From Nocardia wallacei (lineage in GTDB: Bacteria; Actinomycetota; Actinomycetes; Mycobacteriales; Mycobacteriaceae): a DNA stretch of 64,000 nt. This document shows positions 7,329 to 16,352 of this stretch, piece by piece. The notes under the pieces are model-generated. The model was not told where the DNA came from, ran no database searches, and saw only the letters and a program-made list of their open reading frames with translations. Made by a program: the position numbers and the translations under genes. The stretch spans positions 7,768,429 through 7,832,428 of the forward strand of contig NZ_AP023396.1 of the NCBI RefSeq assembly GCF_014466955.1, read 5' to 3'. Within the stretch, counting starts at the first letter, position 1; each line of letters starts with the position of its first letter.

Positions 7329-9671
7329 TCAGGCGGAGGCGGCCAGGGGCCGATCGTAGGCCGGTTCGGCGACCGGCTCGATGGCGTAGGCCAGGATCTC
7401 CGCCACGTCGGCGACGGGCCGGACATCCAGGGCCGCCAGCACTTCCGCCGGGACCTCGTCCAGATCCGGCTCGTTGCGGGCCGGGATGAACACGGTCTTC
7501 AGCCCGGCGCGCTGGGCGGCCAGCAGCTTCTGCTTCACGCCGCCGATCGGCAGCACCCGGCCGTTCAGCGTGACCTCGCCGGTCATGCCGACATCACCGC
7601 GCACCTGCCGGTCCAGCGCCAGCGAGACCAGGGCCGTGACCATGGTGACGCCCGCCGACGGACCGTCCTTGGGCACCGCGCCCGCGGGGAAGTGGATGTG
7701 GATGTTGCGGTCCAGCATCTTCGGCTCGATGCCGATCTCCTCCAGGTGCGAGCGCACGTAGGTCAGCGCGATCTGGGCGGACTCCTTCATGACGTCGCCC
7801 AGCTGGCCGGTCAGGGTGAGCGAGCGCTCGCCCTCGGCGGCATTGGCCTCGATGTAGAGGACGTCGCCGCCCGCTCCGGTCACCGCCAGCCCCGTCGCCA
7901 CGCCGGGAACCGCGGTGCGCTCCACCGAGTCCGGAGTGAACCGGGGACGGCCCAGGTAGTCCTTCAGGTCGCCGAGGCCGACGGTCAGCGGCTCGGCGAC
8001 AGCTCCCTCGGACAGCCGAGTCGCGGCCTTGCGCAAGGCTTTCGCGATCAAGCGCTCCAGCTGGCGCACGCCCGCTTCACGGGTGTAGTTCGCGGCGATC
8101 TCGCGCAGGGCCTCCTCGGTGATGGTCACCTCGTCGGCGGTCAGCGCGTTGCGTTCCAGCTGCCGGGGCACCAGGAAGTCGCGGGCGATGGCCACCTTGT
8201 CGTCCTCGGTGTAGCCGTCGACGGTGATCAGCTCCATGCGGTCCAGCAGCGGGCCCGGGATCGTCTCCATGACGTTCGCGGTCGCGATGAACAGCACGTC
8301 GGACAGGTCGAGATCCAGATCCAGGTAGTGGTCGCGGAAGGTGTGGTTCTGCGCCGGGTCCAGCACCTCCAGCAGCGCGGCCGCCGGGTCGCCCCGGAAG
8401 TCGGCGCCGACCTTGTCGATCTCGTCCAGCAGGACAACGGGATTCATCGAACCCGCCTCCTTGACCGCCCGCACGATGCGGCCGGGCAGCGCGCCGACAT
8501 AGGTGCGCCGGTGCCCGCGGATCTCCGCCTCGTCGCGCACACCGCCCAGAGCGACGCGCACGAACTTGCGGCCCAGCGCCCGCGCCACGCTCTCACCGAG
8601 CGAGGTCTTGCCGACACCGGGCGGCCCGGCCAGCACCAGCACCGCGCCGGAGCCGCGACCGCCGACGACCTCCAGGCCGCGCGCGGCCCGCCGGGCCCGC
8701 ACCGCCAGGTATTCGACCATGCGGTCCTTCACCTCGTCCAGGCCGTGGTGATCGGCGTCGAGCACCGCGCGGGCGGCCGAGATGTCGGTCGAATCCTCGG
8801 TTTTCACCGTCCACGGCAGTTCCAGGACGGTGTCGAGCCAGGTGCGGATCCAGCCCGCCTCCGGGCTCTGGTCGCTGCCGCGCTCGAGCCGGTCGACCTC
8901 GCGCAGCGCGGCCTCGCGGACCTTGTCGGGCAGGTCGGCGTTCTCGACCCGGGTGCGGTAGTCCTCGGCGCCGTCGGGCTCGTTCTCGCCCAGCTCCTTG
9001 CGAATCGCGTTGAGCTGCTGGCGCAGCAGGAACTCGCGCTGGGACTTCTCCATCCCCTCGCGCACATCCTCGCTGATCTTCTCGGTGACCTCGACCTCGG
9101 CGATGTGGTCCTTGGTCCAGCCGATCAGCAGGGTCAGGCGGGCGGCGACGTCGGGCGTGCCGAGCAGTTCGCGCTTCTGCTCGTCGGTGAGGTAGGGCGC
9201 GTAGCCGGCGGTGTCGGCCAGCGCGGACGGGTCGGTCAGCCGGTTCACCGCGTCGATGACCTGCCACGCCTCGCGGCGCTGCAGCACGGACACGACCAGC
9301 TTCTTGTATTCGGCCGCGAGCTCTTTCGTGCGGCCGTCGGGTGCGGGGGTCTCGACCGGTTCGGCCTCGACCCACAGCGCGGCGCCCGGTCCGGTCACGC
9401 CGTGACCGATCTTCGCGCGCTGCTCGGCCTTCAGCACGGCGGCGGGTGCGCCACCGCGCATCCGGCCGACCTGCTCGATGGTCGCGACCACGCCGTAGGC
9501 GGCGTAGCCCTCGGACAGCCGCGGTGCGAGCAGCACCGCCTCCAGGTTCGCGGCCCGGGCCGCGTCGATGGCGGCCTGCGCCGACTCGTCCAGCTCGATC
9601 GGCACGACCATGCCCGGCAGCACGACCGGATCGGTCAGGAACAGCACCGGCAGGCGTTGTGGGGTAGTCAC
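7329..9671 (-). CDS. lon: ATP-dependent protease Lon
   Basis: Lon is a cytoplasmic AAA+ serine protease that degrades misfolded and regulatory proteins. The order is canonical: LON substrate domain (LPVLFLTDPVVLPGM at the start), AAA+ module with Walker A GPPGVGKTS near residue 350 and Walker B VVLLDEIDK, and the protease domain with catalytic Ser in PKDGPSAGVT near 670 and Lys in GVKQKLLAAQRAG. I chose the GTG at 9669-9671 (780 aa) because GGAAGGGG lies 8-15 nt upstream; an upstream TTG at 9689 would cover that site. The promoter region holds a HAIR-like operator, so heat-shock control by HspR, as known for Streptomyces lon, is likely. Confidence 0.95.
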   Translation of the reverse strand: MTTPQRLPVLFLTDPVVLPGMVVPIELDESAQAAIDAARAANLEAVLLAPRLSEGYAAYGVVATIEQVGRMRGGAPAAVLKAEQRAKIGHGVTGPGAALWVEAEPVETPAPDGRTKELAAEYKKLVVSVLQRREAWQVIDAVNRLTDPSALADTAGYAPYLTDEQKRELLGTPDVAARLTLLIGWTKDHIAEVEVTEKISEDVREGMEKSQREFLLRQQLNAIRKELGENEPDGAEDYRTRVENADLPDKVREAALREVDRLERGSDQSPEAGWIRTWLDTVLELPWTVKTEDSTDISAARAVLDADHHGLDEVKDRMVEYLAVRARRAARGLEVVGGRGSGAVLVLAGPPGVGKTSLGESVARALGRKFVRVALGGVRDEAEIRGHRRTYVGALPGRIVRAVKEAGSMNPVVLLDEIDKVGADFRGDPAAALLEVLDPAQNHTFRDHYLDLDLDLSDVLFIATANVMETIPGPLLDRMELITVDGYTEDDKVAIARDFLVPRQLERNALTADEVTITEEALREIAANYTREAGVRQLERLIAKALRKAATRLSEGAVAEPLTVGLGDLKDYLGRPRFTPDSVERTAVPGVATGLAVTGAGGDVLYIEANAAEGERSLTLTGQLGDVMKESAQIALTYVRSHLEEIGIEPKMLDRNIHIHFPAGAVPKDGPSAGVTMVTALVSLALDRQVRGDVGMTGEVTLNGRVLPIGGVKQKLLAAQRAGLKTVFIPARNEPDLDEVPAEVLAALDVRPVADVAEILAYAIEPVAEPAYDRPLAASA

Positions 9672-9695
9672 AGTTTCGGCCCCTTCCAAAGCACG

Positions 9696-9719
9696 CCTTG
9701 GAGCGCTTCTTCTCCAAGG
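9696..9719 (-). promoter_or_regulatory. perfect 8-bp inverted repeat abutting the HAIR element
   Basis: CCTTGGAG-N8-CTCCAAGG lies 25-48 bp upstream of the lon GTG and shares its last GG with the HAIR arm. It could be a second operator or an mRNA hairpin in the lon leader. I do not recognise its regulator. Confidence 0.5.
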
Positions 9720-9740
9720 TTGAGCGTCATCTACTCAACC
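9718..9740 (-). promoter_or_regulatory. HAIR-like HspR operator upstream of lon
   Basis: GGTTGAG-N9-CTCAACC contains the TTGAG-N9-CTCAA core of the HAIR consensus (CTTGAGT-N7-ACTCAAG). It sits 47-69 bp upstream of the lon start. HspR represses lon through such a site in Streptomyces; here the role is inferred from the match. Confidence 0.65.
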
Positions 9741-9794
9741 CCGGTGGCCCTCGCCTTGTTCCGACCTGCTGTTCGCCCCGGGCGAACGACCCTC

Positions 9795-9818
9795 CGAAAA
9801 AATTTCCGAAATTTTTCG
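9795..9818. promoter_or_regulatory. AT-rich palindrome in the lon/PPOX divergent promoter region
   Basis: CGAAAAAATTTC and GAAATTTTTCG form a near-perfect inverted repeat, differing by one A. It is strikingly AT-rich for this GC-rich DNA. It lies midway between two divergent genes and may be a regulator site or a DNA-opening element. Confidence 0.45.
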
Positions 9819-9924
9819 CGGGGGATGTCGAGAAGGCCCGGGCGGCTCCGTCCCAGGGGTACGAGCGAGCCGAACGAGCTCGACGACACCGAACCCCGGC
9901 AACACCGAACAAGGAGCGACCGTC

Positions 9925-10425
9925 ATGCAGCAGAACGAGATCACCGCGATCCTGAACCACCCGACCAGCCAGGAACTGCTGGCCCGCGATCTGCTCCGGA
10001 TGGCCTACGTGGCCAAGGACGGCACGCCCCGCAATATTCCGATCGCCTTCGTGTGGAACGGCTCCCAGATCGTGGTCTGCACCACGAAGAACGCCCCGAA
10101 GCTGCCCTCGCTGCGGCACAATCCTCAGGTCGCGCTGACCATCGACACCGAGGTGCATCCGCCCAAGATCCTGCTCATCCGCGGCCGCGTGGACGAGCTG
10201 GACGTGGTGGACGGCATCCCGGCCGAATACCTGCAGATGAACGGCAGCTACGAGATGACGCCCGAGCAGCGGGTCGAATGGGAGGCCGAGGTCCGCTCGC
10301 TCTACGACGGCATGGTCCGGGTCGTGATCACCCCGACCTGGGTCAAGCTCATCGACTTCGACACCACGCTGCCCAGCGCGGTCGAGGAACTGGTCCGGCA
10401 GCGAGCCGAGCGCCAGCACGCCTGA
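9925..10425 (+). CDS. pyridoxamine 5'-phosphate oxidase-like flavin/F420-binding protein
   Basis: The 166-aa split-barrel protein has LLRMAYVAKDGTPRNIPIAF at residues 22-41, then a strand with VVCTTKNAPKLPSLRHNPQVAL. This is the PPOX/FDR pattern in which Lys/Arg and backbone atoms bind the cofactor phosphate. Relatives bind FMN, F420 or heme, and the true PNPOx substrate residues are not evident, so a general oxidoreductase is the safe call. The start is preceded by AAGGAGCGACC. It is transcribed away from lon and followed by the YciI gene 40 bp later. Confidence 0.75.
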   Translation: MQQNEITAILNHPTSQELLARDLLRMAYVAKDGTPRNIPIAFVWNGSQIVVCTTKNAPKLPSLRHNPQVALTIDTEVHPPKILLIRGRVDELDVVDGIPAEYLQMNGSYEMTPEQRVEWEAEVRSLYDGMVRVVITPTWVKLIDFDTTLPSAVEELVRQRAERQHA

Positions 10426-10465
10426 CACCGGCGAGAATCACCCGTAGCGAACCGAGGAGAACATC

Positions 10466-10873
10466 ATGGCCAAGTACCTGCTGCTCAAGCACTACCGGGG
10501 CGCCCCGGCGCCGGTCAACGACGTGCCGATGGACCGTTGGACGCCCGAGGAGGTCACCGCGCACATGCGGTACATGCGGGATTTCATCGAGCGGCTCGAG
10601 GCCACCGGCGAGTTCGTCGACAGTCAGGCGCTGTCCCCGCAGGGCGTCTTCGTCCGCTCGGACGGCGAGGGGCGCGCGCCGATCACCGACGGCCCGTTCG
10701 CGGAGACCAAGGACCTGATCGCCGGATGGGTGATCATCGACGTCGAGACCTACGAGCGGGCACTGGAACTGGCCGGGGAGCTGTCCGCGGCGCCGGGCGC
10801 GGGCGGTGAGCCGATCCGGGAGTGGCTCGAGATCCGGCCGTTCTTCACCGAATTGCCCACGGTCACCGAATGA
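10466..10873 (+). CDS. YciI/DGPF-domain protein paired with an ECF sigma factor
   Basis: The 135-aa protein has YLLLKHYRG at the N-terminus and the signature ITDGPFAETKDLIAGWVIIDV at about residues 72-92, which defines the DGPF family. Such proteins occur next to ECF42-type sigma factors, as here, where the stop overlaps the sigma start (ATGA). Their biochemical role is not established. A GAGGAGA site precedes the ATG. Confidence 0.85.
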   Translation: MAKYLLLKHYRGAPAPVNDVPMDRWTPEEVTAHMRYMRDFIERLEATGEFVDSQALSPQGVFVRSDGEGRAPITDGPFAETKDLIAGWVIIDVETYERALELAGELSAAPGAGGEPIREWLEIRPFFTELPTVTE

Positions 10874-12015
10874 ACGAGGCATTGCTGCGGGAACTGGTGC
10901 CCGCGGTGATCGGCGTCCTCGTCCGCCGCGGCGCCGATTTCGCCGCGGCCGAGGACGCCGTGCAGGAGGCGCTGATCCGGGCATTGGAGACGTGGCCGGA
11001 CGATCCGCCGCGAGATGCCAAGGGGTGGCTCGTCGCGGTGGCGTGGCGCAAGTTCCTCGATGCCACGCGGGCCGAAACCGCCCGGCGCGGAAGGGAACTC
11101 GCCGTGGAGGTCGAGCCCCCGGCGGGGCCGGTGCCCGCCACCGACGACACACTGTGGCTGTATTTCCTGTGCGCGCACCCCGCCCTGCCGCCGGGTTCGG
11201 CCGTCGCGTTGACCTTGCGCGCGGTCGGCGGCCTCACGACCCGGCAGATCGCCACGGCCTATCTCGTCCCGGAAGCGACCATGGCGCAACGGATCAGCCG
11301 GGCCAAGCGGCGCCTCGCGGGCCTGCCGCTGGACCGGCCCGGTGACCTCGCGACGGTGCTGCGCGTGCTCTACCTGGTCTTCAACGAGGGCTACGGCGGG
11401 GACGTCGACCTGGCGGCCGAGGCCATCCGCCTGACCCGCCAGCTCGCGGCCACGACCGACGAGCCCGAGGTGTCGGGGCTGCTCGCGCTGATGCTGCTGC
11501 ATCACGCCCGCCGGGCGTCTCGCACCGGAGCCGACGGTCGCCTGGTGCCGCTCGCCGAACAGGACCGAAACCGGTGGGACACCGCGACAATCGCCGAGGG
11601 CGTGGCGATTCTGCAGGCCGCGCTGGCCCGCGACCGGCTGGGCGAGTATCAGGCCCAGGCCGCGATCGCCGCCCTGCACGCCGACGCGCCCAGCACCGCC
11701 GAGACGGACTGGATCCAGATCGTGGAGTGGTACGACGAACTGCTCCGGCTGACCGACAGCCCGGTGGTACGGCTGAACCGCGCGGTGGCGGTCGGCGAGG
11801 CCGACGGCCCCCGCGCCGGACTGGCCGCCCTCGCCGAACTCGACCCGGACCTGCCGCGCCACACCGCGGCCCGCGCCTACCTCCACGAACGCGCCGGCGA
11901 CCTGGAACAGGCCGCCGCCCTCTACGTCGCGGCCGCCCGGGCCGCCACCACCCTCGCCGAACACGCCCACCTCACCCGTGCGGCAGCCCGCGTCCACCAA
12001 CAACTCCGACCCTGA
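10870..12015 (+). CDS. ECF42-type RNA polymerase sigma factor with SnoaL/TPR-like C-terminal extension
   Basis: The protein has 381 aa, far longer than a minimal ECF factor. Residues 1-60 hold a sigma-2 region (AAEDAVQEALIRALETWP, AKGWLVAVAWRKFLD). Residues about 120-155 hold sigma-4 (LTTRQIATAYLVPEATMAQRISRAKRRL). The long alpha-helical C-terminus (VLYLVFNEGYGG onward, then ARAYLHERAGDLEQAAALY, TPR-like) is characteristic of ECF42. The partner is the DGPF gene directly upstream, coupled by ATGA. No classical anti-sigma gene is adjacent, in line with C-terminal control in this class. Confidence 0.88.
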   Translation: MNEALLRELVPAVIGVLVRRGADFAAAEDAVQEALIRALETWPDDPPRDAKGWLVAVAWRKFLDATRAETARRGRELAVEVEPPAGPVPATDDTLWLYFLCAHPALPPGSAVALTLRAVGGLTTRQIATAYLVPEATMAQRISRAKRRLAGLPLDRPGDLATVLRVLYLVFNEGYGGDVDLAAEAIRLTRQLAATTDEPEVSGLLALMLLHHARRASRTGADGRLVPLAEQDRNRWDTATIAEGVAILQAALARDRLGEYQAQAAIAALHADAPSTAETDWIQIVEWYDELLRLTDSPVVRLNRAVAVGEADGPRAGLAALAELDPDLPRHTAARAYLHERAGDLEQAAALYVAAARAATTLAEHAHLTRAAARVHQQLRP

Positions 12016-12072
12016 GCCCGGCTGTCCGTTTCGTTCAAGACCGGGGTGGGGCGGGTCTGGTCGACTGGGCGC

Positions 12073-12501
12073 ATGACTCCTCGTATCAATGCCGTCACGC
12101 TCGGGGTGAGCGATCTCGAGCGGGCGCTGGCGTTCTATCGCGACGGGCTGGGGCTGGCCATGCCCGGGATCATCGGGACGGAATTCGAGCGGGGTGCGGA
12201 CGCGCCGGGTGGGGCGGTGGCGATGTGCACCCTCGACAACGGGATGCTGCTGTCGCTGTACGCGCGGACCGATCTCGCTCTGGACGCCGAGATCGAGGTG
12301 GAGCGGGTGGCCGGGTCGCCGATCAGCCTGGGGTGGTTCGTCGAGCATCGGGAAGACGTGGATCGCGTGCTGGAACAGGCGGAGCGGGTCGGGGGCACCG
12401 TCGTGCGGGCGGGGGCGCAACGGCCGTGGGGGATCTACGCCGGATATTTCGCCGACCCGGACGAGCACCTGTGGGAGGTCGTGTACTTCCTGCCGGGGTG
12501 A
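12073..12501 (+). CDS. VOC (glyoxalase/bleomycin-resistance) family protein
   Basis: This 142-aa protein is a vicinal-oxygen-chelate fold: an N-terminal AVTLGVSDLERALAFYRDGLGL and a C-terminal WGIYAGYFADPDEHLWEVVY with the conserved metal-ligand Glu. It is a small stand-alone cytoplasmic protein. It may be an isomerase, dioxygenase-like or drug-binding protein, and the substrate cannot be inferred. It lies 57 bp after the sigma gene and may be in the same transcript. Confidence 0.8.
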   Translation: MTPRINAVTLGVSDLERALAFYRDGLGLAMPGIIGTEFERGADAPGGAVAMCTLDNGMLLSLYARTDLALDAEIEVERVAGSPISLGWFVEHREDVDRVLEQAERVGGTVVRAGAQRPWGIYAGYFADPDEHLWEVVYFLPG

Positions 12502-12579
12502 GGTGTTGAATCGGGTGCGGACGGAATGTCCGGCGCCGCACACGGGTACGGCGACCGACGACCTCGCGAGGAGCCGACG

Positions 12580-13584
12580 ATGCTGGCAGCACGCCTTCAC
12601 CTGGGACCGGAACGCCGACTGGGGCTCGACGAGGTACCGGTGCCGGATCCCGGGCCCGATCATGTGCTGATCAAGGTCGAGGCGGCGGGCGTGTGCCTGT
12701 CCGATGTGCACCTCATCGACGGAACGCTGACACCGCTGTTCCTCAACGGCGACGCCGTCACCCTGGGCCACGAGGTGGCGGGCACCGTACACATCCTCGG
12801 GCCGGGCGTGACCGGGCCGAAGGTCGGCGACCGGGTGCTGCTGCAGGCGGGCGAGCAGCGCAACGGCGCGGTCTACACGCGCGGTGTCGACTACGACGGC
12901 GGCTGGGCCGAATACGCGCTGGCGCGCGTCGACACGCTGGTGCCGATCCCCGACGACCTGCCCTTCGAGCAGGCCTGTTTCATCCCCGACGCGGTGTCCA
13001 CGCCGTGGGCGGCGATCACCACCACCGCCGAGGTCCGGGCCGCCGAACCGGTCGGCGTCTGGGGCGTGGGCGGACTCGGCGCGCACGCGATCCAGTTGCT
13101 GCGCCTGGTCGGCGCGGCCCCGATCATCGCGGTCGATCCGCTGCCGGCCGCGCGGCAGCGGGCGCTGGAATTCGGGGCCGACCTGGCCTTCGATCCCGCC
13201 GAGCCGGATCTGCGCACCCGTATCTACGCCGCCACCCACGGCACCGGCCTGGCCGCCGCGTTCGACTTCGCGGGCGTCGCGGCGGTGCGCGAGCAGGCGG
13301 TGGTGTGCCTGGGCCCCGGCGGCCGGCTGGTGCTGGTCGGGCTGACCGACAAGCCGATCACCGTCACCGGCGGCACCGCGTTCAGCTTCTTCCAGCAGCA
13401 GTTGCGCGGGCACTACGGGTCCGCGCCGGAGCACGTCGACCAGCTCGTCCGGTTGCAGAGCCTGCACCGCATCGACTTCGCCCGCTCGGTCAGCGCCGTG
13501 GTGCCGCTGGCGGATGCCGCGAAGGCCGTGGAAGCCCTGGAAGCCAAGCAGGGCAACCCGATCCGTATCGTGCTGAAGCCCTAG
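12580..13584 (+). CDS. zinc-type medium-chain alcohol dehydrogenase
   Basis: The protein has 334 aa when started at the ATG with GAGGAG just upstream. VCLSDVHLIDG supplies the catalytic zinc Cys near residue 38, GHEVAG near 66 supplies His and Glu, and GVGGLGAHAIQLL near 165 is the nucleotide-binding loop. The four-cysteine structural-zinc lobe of classical alcohol dehydrogenases is not visible. It probably oxidises or reduces an alcohol/aldehyde with NAD(P); the substrate is unknown. Its TAG stop lies inside the first unit of a 20-bp tandem repeat. Confidence 0.85.
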   Translation: MLAARLHLGPERRLGLDEVPVPDPGPDHVLIKVEAAGVCLSDVHLIDGTLTPLFLNGDAVTLGHEVAGTVHILGPGVTGPKVGDRVLLQAGEQRNGAVYTRGVDYDGGWAEYALARVDTLVPIPDDLPFEQACFIPDAVSTPWAAITTTAEVRAAEPVGVWGVGGLGAHAIQLLRLVGAAPIIAVDPLPAARQRALEFGADLAFDPAEPDLRTRIYAATHGTGLAAAFDFAGVAAVREQAVVCLGPGGRLVLVGLTDKPITVTGGTAFSFFQQQLRGHYGSAPEHVDQLVRLQSLHRIDFARSVSAVVPLADAAKAVEALEAKQGNPIRIVLKP

Positions 13585-13656
13585 CGACCGCGCACGAGCC
13601 CTAGCGACCGCGCACGAGCCCTAGCGACCGCGCACGAGCCCTAGCGACCGCGCACG
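13581..13656. repeat. 20-bp tandem repeat at the dehydrogenase stop codon
   Basis: The unit CTAGCGACCGCGCACGAGCC occurs three times exactly (13581, 13601, 13621) and once more for its first 16 bases (13641). The first copy supplies the TAG stop of the dehydrogenase gene. It is a candidate VNTR locus 80 bp upstream of the DUF445 gene. Confidence 0.95.
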
Positions 13657-13735
13657 CCCCCTTCGGCGACTGCCTGTCCGGTTTCGGGATAGGCTCGTCG
13701 GAACATCTCCGCACGGCTCTAGGGGGACCCAGACG

Positions 13736-15091
13736 ATGACGACACTCGCAAGTGGAGTGTTCATCGACTGGGAGCAGTTGACCGGTCAGTCGAAGTTCGT
13801 CGTCGATCTGGTGACGTTCCCGGTCTTCAGCGCGATCGCCGGTTGGCTCACCAACTGGACCGGCGTGCTGATGCTGTTCTGGCCGGTCTTCTTCCGCGGC
13901 ATCCGGATTCCGGGTCTGCAGCTGCTGTATCCGTACTTCCCGCGGCGGGTGCAGGTGCTGCCGACGTTCTCCGGCGACGGGAAACGGCTGGGCTTCCAGG
14001 GCTTCATTCCGGCCCGCGCGGAGAAGATGGCCAGCATCTGCGTCGATATGGCGATCATGCGGATCGGCAGTCCGCGCGACTTCATCCACGAACTCGATCT
14101 GGAGGGCATCGCCGACTACATCGCCGAGGTGGCCCGCAAGCAGGTGCAGCCGATCGTGGACGAGGTGATGTACCGGGAGAATCCGGAACTGTGGCGCGCG
14201 GTGCCGCGCTCGGCCCGGCAGATCCTCTACCAGCGGGTGGAGCGGGAGCTGCCGGCGCTGACCCGGCGCGGTTTCGATCGGCTGGGCGACAATGTCGATC
14301 AGCTCATCGACATCAAGAGCTTCGTGATCCGCTACCTGCAGACCAATCCGTTCATCCTCAAGGACCTGACCACCACGATCGCGGCGCCCGAACTGCGCTT
14401 CATGGTGCGCATCGGGCTGCTGGGCGCGCCGTTCGGCCTGTTGCTGGCGTTGTATCTGCAGGTGCACCACGACATTCCGGTGCTCGGCTGGCTCCCGGCG
14501 TGGCTGGTCATCCTGGCGGCGGCCGCGGCGATCGGCGTGGTCGTCAATGTCTTCGCGATCAAGATGGTGTTCGAGCCGGGCGATCCGCAGCCGCGCTACC
14601 GATATCTGTGGAAGCAGGCGCTGCTGGCCAAGCGGCAGCCGCAGGCCGCGGCCGACCTCGCCCACATCCTGGCCTATCAGGTGCTGACGCTGCCCAATCT
14701 GGCGAACGAACTGCTCGACGGGCCCAACGGCGACAAGACTCGTCAGCTCATCGAGCATCTGATCGCCGACGAGATCTACCGCCAGCTCGGCCCGACCACG
14801 TCGGTGGTGCGGGCGGCGTTCGGCCGCCGCCAGTTCGACAATCTGAAGGTCGGTGCGGCCGGTGCGGCGGTCGGCCTGGCGCCGAGCCTGGTGGAGGACG
14901 AGGCGTTCGCGCTCGAGCAGGCCGAGAAGATCGACGAGTTCGCCGCCCGCAAGCTGCAGGAACTCACGCCGGGGGAATTCATGGGGATGTTCTACGCGTC
15001 GGTGGAGCAGGATGCCTGGCTGCTGTATCTGCACGGCGCGCTGCTCGGTCTGGCGGTCGGCGGCGTGCACCTGGTGCTGTTCGGCTGGTGA
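13736..15091 (+). CDS. DUF445 family membrane protein
   Basis: The 451-aa protein has an N-terminal helix (FVVDLVTFPVFSAIAGWLTNWTGVLMLF) matching the DUF445 signature. It has a second hydrophobic pair near residues 225-285 (GLLGAPFGLLLALYLQ, LVILAAAAAIGVVVNVFAIKMVF) and one C-terminal helix (ALLGLAVGGVHLVLFGW). The soluble part between them is helical. The family function is unknown. The gene stands alone, with a 151-bp leader containing the 20-bp repeat. Confidence 0.8.
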   Translation: MTTLASGVFIDWEQLTGQSKFVVDLVTFPVFSAIAGWLTNWTGVLMLFWPVFFRGIRIPGLQLLYPYFPRRVQVLPTFSGDGKRLGFQGFIPARAEKMASICVDMAIMRIGSPRDFIHELDLEGIADYIAEVARKQVQPIVDEVMYRENPELWRAVPRSARQILYQRVERELPALTRRGFDRLGDNVDQLIDIKSFVIRYLQTNPFILKDLTTTIAAPELRFMVRIGLLGAPFGLLLALYLQVHHDIPVLGWLPAWLVILAAAAAIGVVVNVFAIKMVFEPGDPQPRYRYLWKQALLAKRQPQAAADLAHILAYQVLTLPNLANELLDGPNGDKTRQLIEHLIADEIYRQLGPTTSVVRAAFGRRQFDNLKVGAAGAAVGLAPSLVEDEAFALEQAEKIDEFAARKLQELTPGEFMGMFYASVEQDAWLLYLHGALLGLAVGGVHLVLFGW

Positions 15092-15136
15092 GGCAATAAC
15101 AAGCACGCGCGCTTGCATTTTTCGAGCCGCGTTGCG

Positions 15137-15937
15137 ATGCTGAGTCGCGTGAACCTCGAGGCCCTGCTCGCCGATTTCGACGCCGAGTGCGCGGACCTCG
15201 ACGCCTTGGTCGCGCCGCTGCCGCAGGCGCGGTGGGCCGACCCGACGCCCGCGCCCGGCTGGACCATCGCCCACCAGATCGCACATCTGACCTGGACCGA
15301 CGAGGTCGCGACGATCTCGGCGACCGATGCCGACGCCTTCGCCGAGCTGGTCCGCGCCGCCGAGCCGAAGGCCCTCACCTTCGTCGACGAGGCCGCCGAG
15401 GAGGCCGCCGCGACACCGCCGCCGGCCCTGCTCGAGCGCTGGCGGCACGGCCGGGTCGCGCTCACCGCCGCGCTGCGGGCCGTGCCGGCCGGAACCAAAC
15501 TGCCCTGGTTCGGACCGCCGATGAGCACGGCGTCGATGATCAGCGCCAGGCTCATGGAGACCTGGGCGCACGGTCAGGACGTGGCCGACGCGCTGGGTGT
15601 GCGCCGCACCGCGACCGCGCGGCTGCGCAATATCGCCCATATCGGCGTGCGCACCAGGAACTTCGCCTATCTCGTGCACGGGCGGAGCGCGCCCACCGGG
15701 GAATTCCGCGTCGATCTGGCCGGACCGGACGGGGAGATGTGGAGCTGGGGCCCGGCCGACGCCGCGCAGCGGGTTTCCGGGACCGCGCTGGACTTCTGCC
15801 TGCTGGTGACGCAACGCCGCCACCGCGACGATCTGACGCTGACGACGGTCGGGGCCGAGGCCGCCAAATGGCTGACCATCGCGCAGGCATTCGCGGGGCC
15901 CGCCGGAACCGGCCGTGCCGCAGGGCAATTCGCGTAA
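15137..15937 (+). CDS. TIGR03084-type DinB/mycothiol-dependent isomerase-like protein
   Basis: This protein of about 266 aa has the mycothiol-dependent maleylpyruvate isomerase-like four-helix fold. [23 protein letters not shown] near residues 32-54 gives a metal-binding His, and [16 protein letters not shown] near 137-152 gives the His/Asp pair. A C-terminal beta domain follows, as in TIGR03084 proteins. Mycothiol is the actinobacterial low-molecular thiol, so a thiol-dependent transfer or isomerisation is likely. The start may be this ATG or the GTG at 15149, whose NLEALLADF fits the family better. Confidence 0.75.
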   Translation: MLSRVNLEALLADFDAECADLDALVAPLPQARWADPTPAPGWTIAHQIAHLTWTDEVATISATDADAFAELVRAAEPKALTFVDEAAEEAAATPPPALLERWRHGRVALTAALRAVPAGTKLPWFGPPMSTASMISARLMETWAHGQDVADALGVRRTATARLRNIAHIGVRTRNFAYLVHGRSAPTGEFRVDLAGPDGEMWSWGPADAAQRVSGTALDFCLLVTQRRHRDDLTLTTVGAEAAKWLTIAQAFAGPAGTGRAAGQFA

Positions 15938-16352
15938 GACGGTCGCGGAGCGGTTGCGGCACGCTGGGAGCTGACGGGCGCCGGCTTTGGGTGCGCCGTG
16001 CCTGTGCCGACCGGACGCCATTGGCCGGAGGTAAAGAGTTGGCAGTCGAAGCAGGCGCTCCGCCAGCTAGATGACTGTTTACCCAGGCGTTCTCGACCGG
16101 AAACACTTGCCACACAAAGTAGTCGGATTTCTGCCGATATCGGGTTTTTGCCCTTCCTTGGCGGAGATTGCCGAGTCGACCGGCGGGAATGCCGTCTCGG
16201 CGGACGCAGGTGCGGCGATCGCGTTGTGATCTTGACCGCACCCGCCCGATGAGGTAGCGCGCGGCGCAGTAGCCTGGACACGCGTACGACTTTCAACGGT
16301 GTGGGTCGACGCCCGTAGTGGGGAACCAGGGGAACGGAAAGGACGCACCGTG
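15938..16352. other. intergenic region without an identified gene
   Basis: No reading frame here has family resemblance; long minus-strand frames crossing it are antisense to the flanking genes. Part of the region (about 16060-16145) is less GC-rich than its surroundings and probably holds the promoter of the next gene, but I cannot assign boxes. Confidence 0.4.

Noticed and set aside
7692..10718. Plus-strand 1008-codon open frame
   Set aside because: It is the antisense of lon and neighbours; the product has no domain and the frame is open only because of high GC content.
10750..13467. Minus-strand 905-codon open frame
   Set aside because: Antisense to the sigma, VOC and dehydrogenase genes, which all have clear family motifs.
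13601..16021. Minus-strand 806-codon open frame
   Set aside because: Antisense to the DUF445 and TIGR03084 genes; composition is that of a shadow frame.
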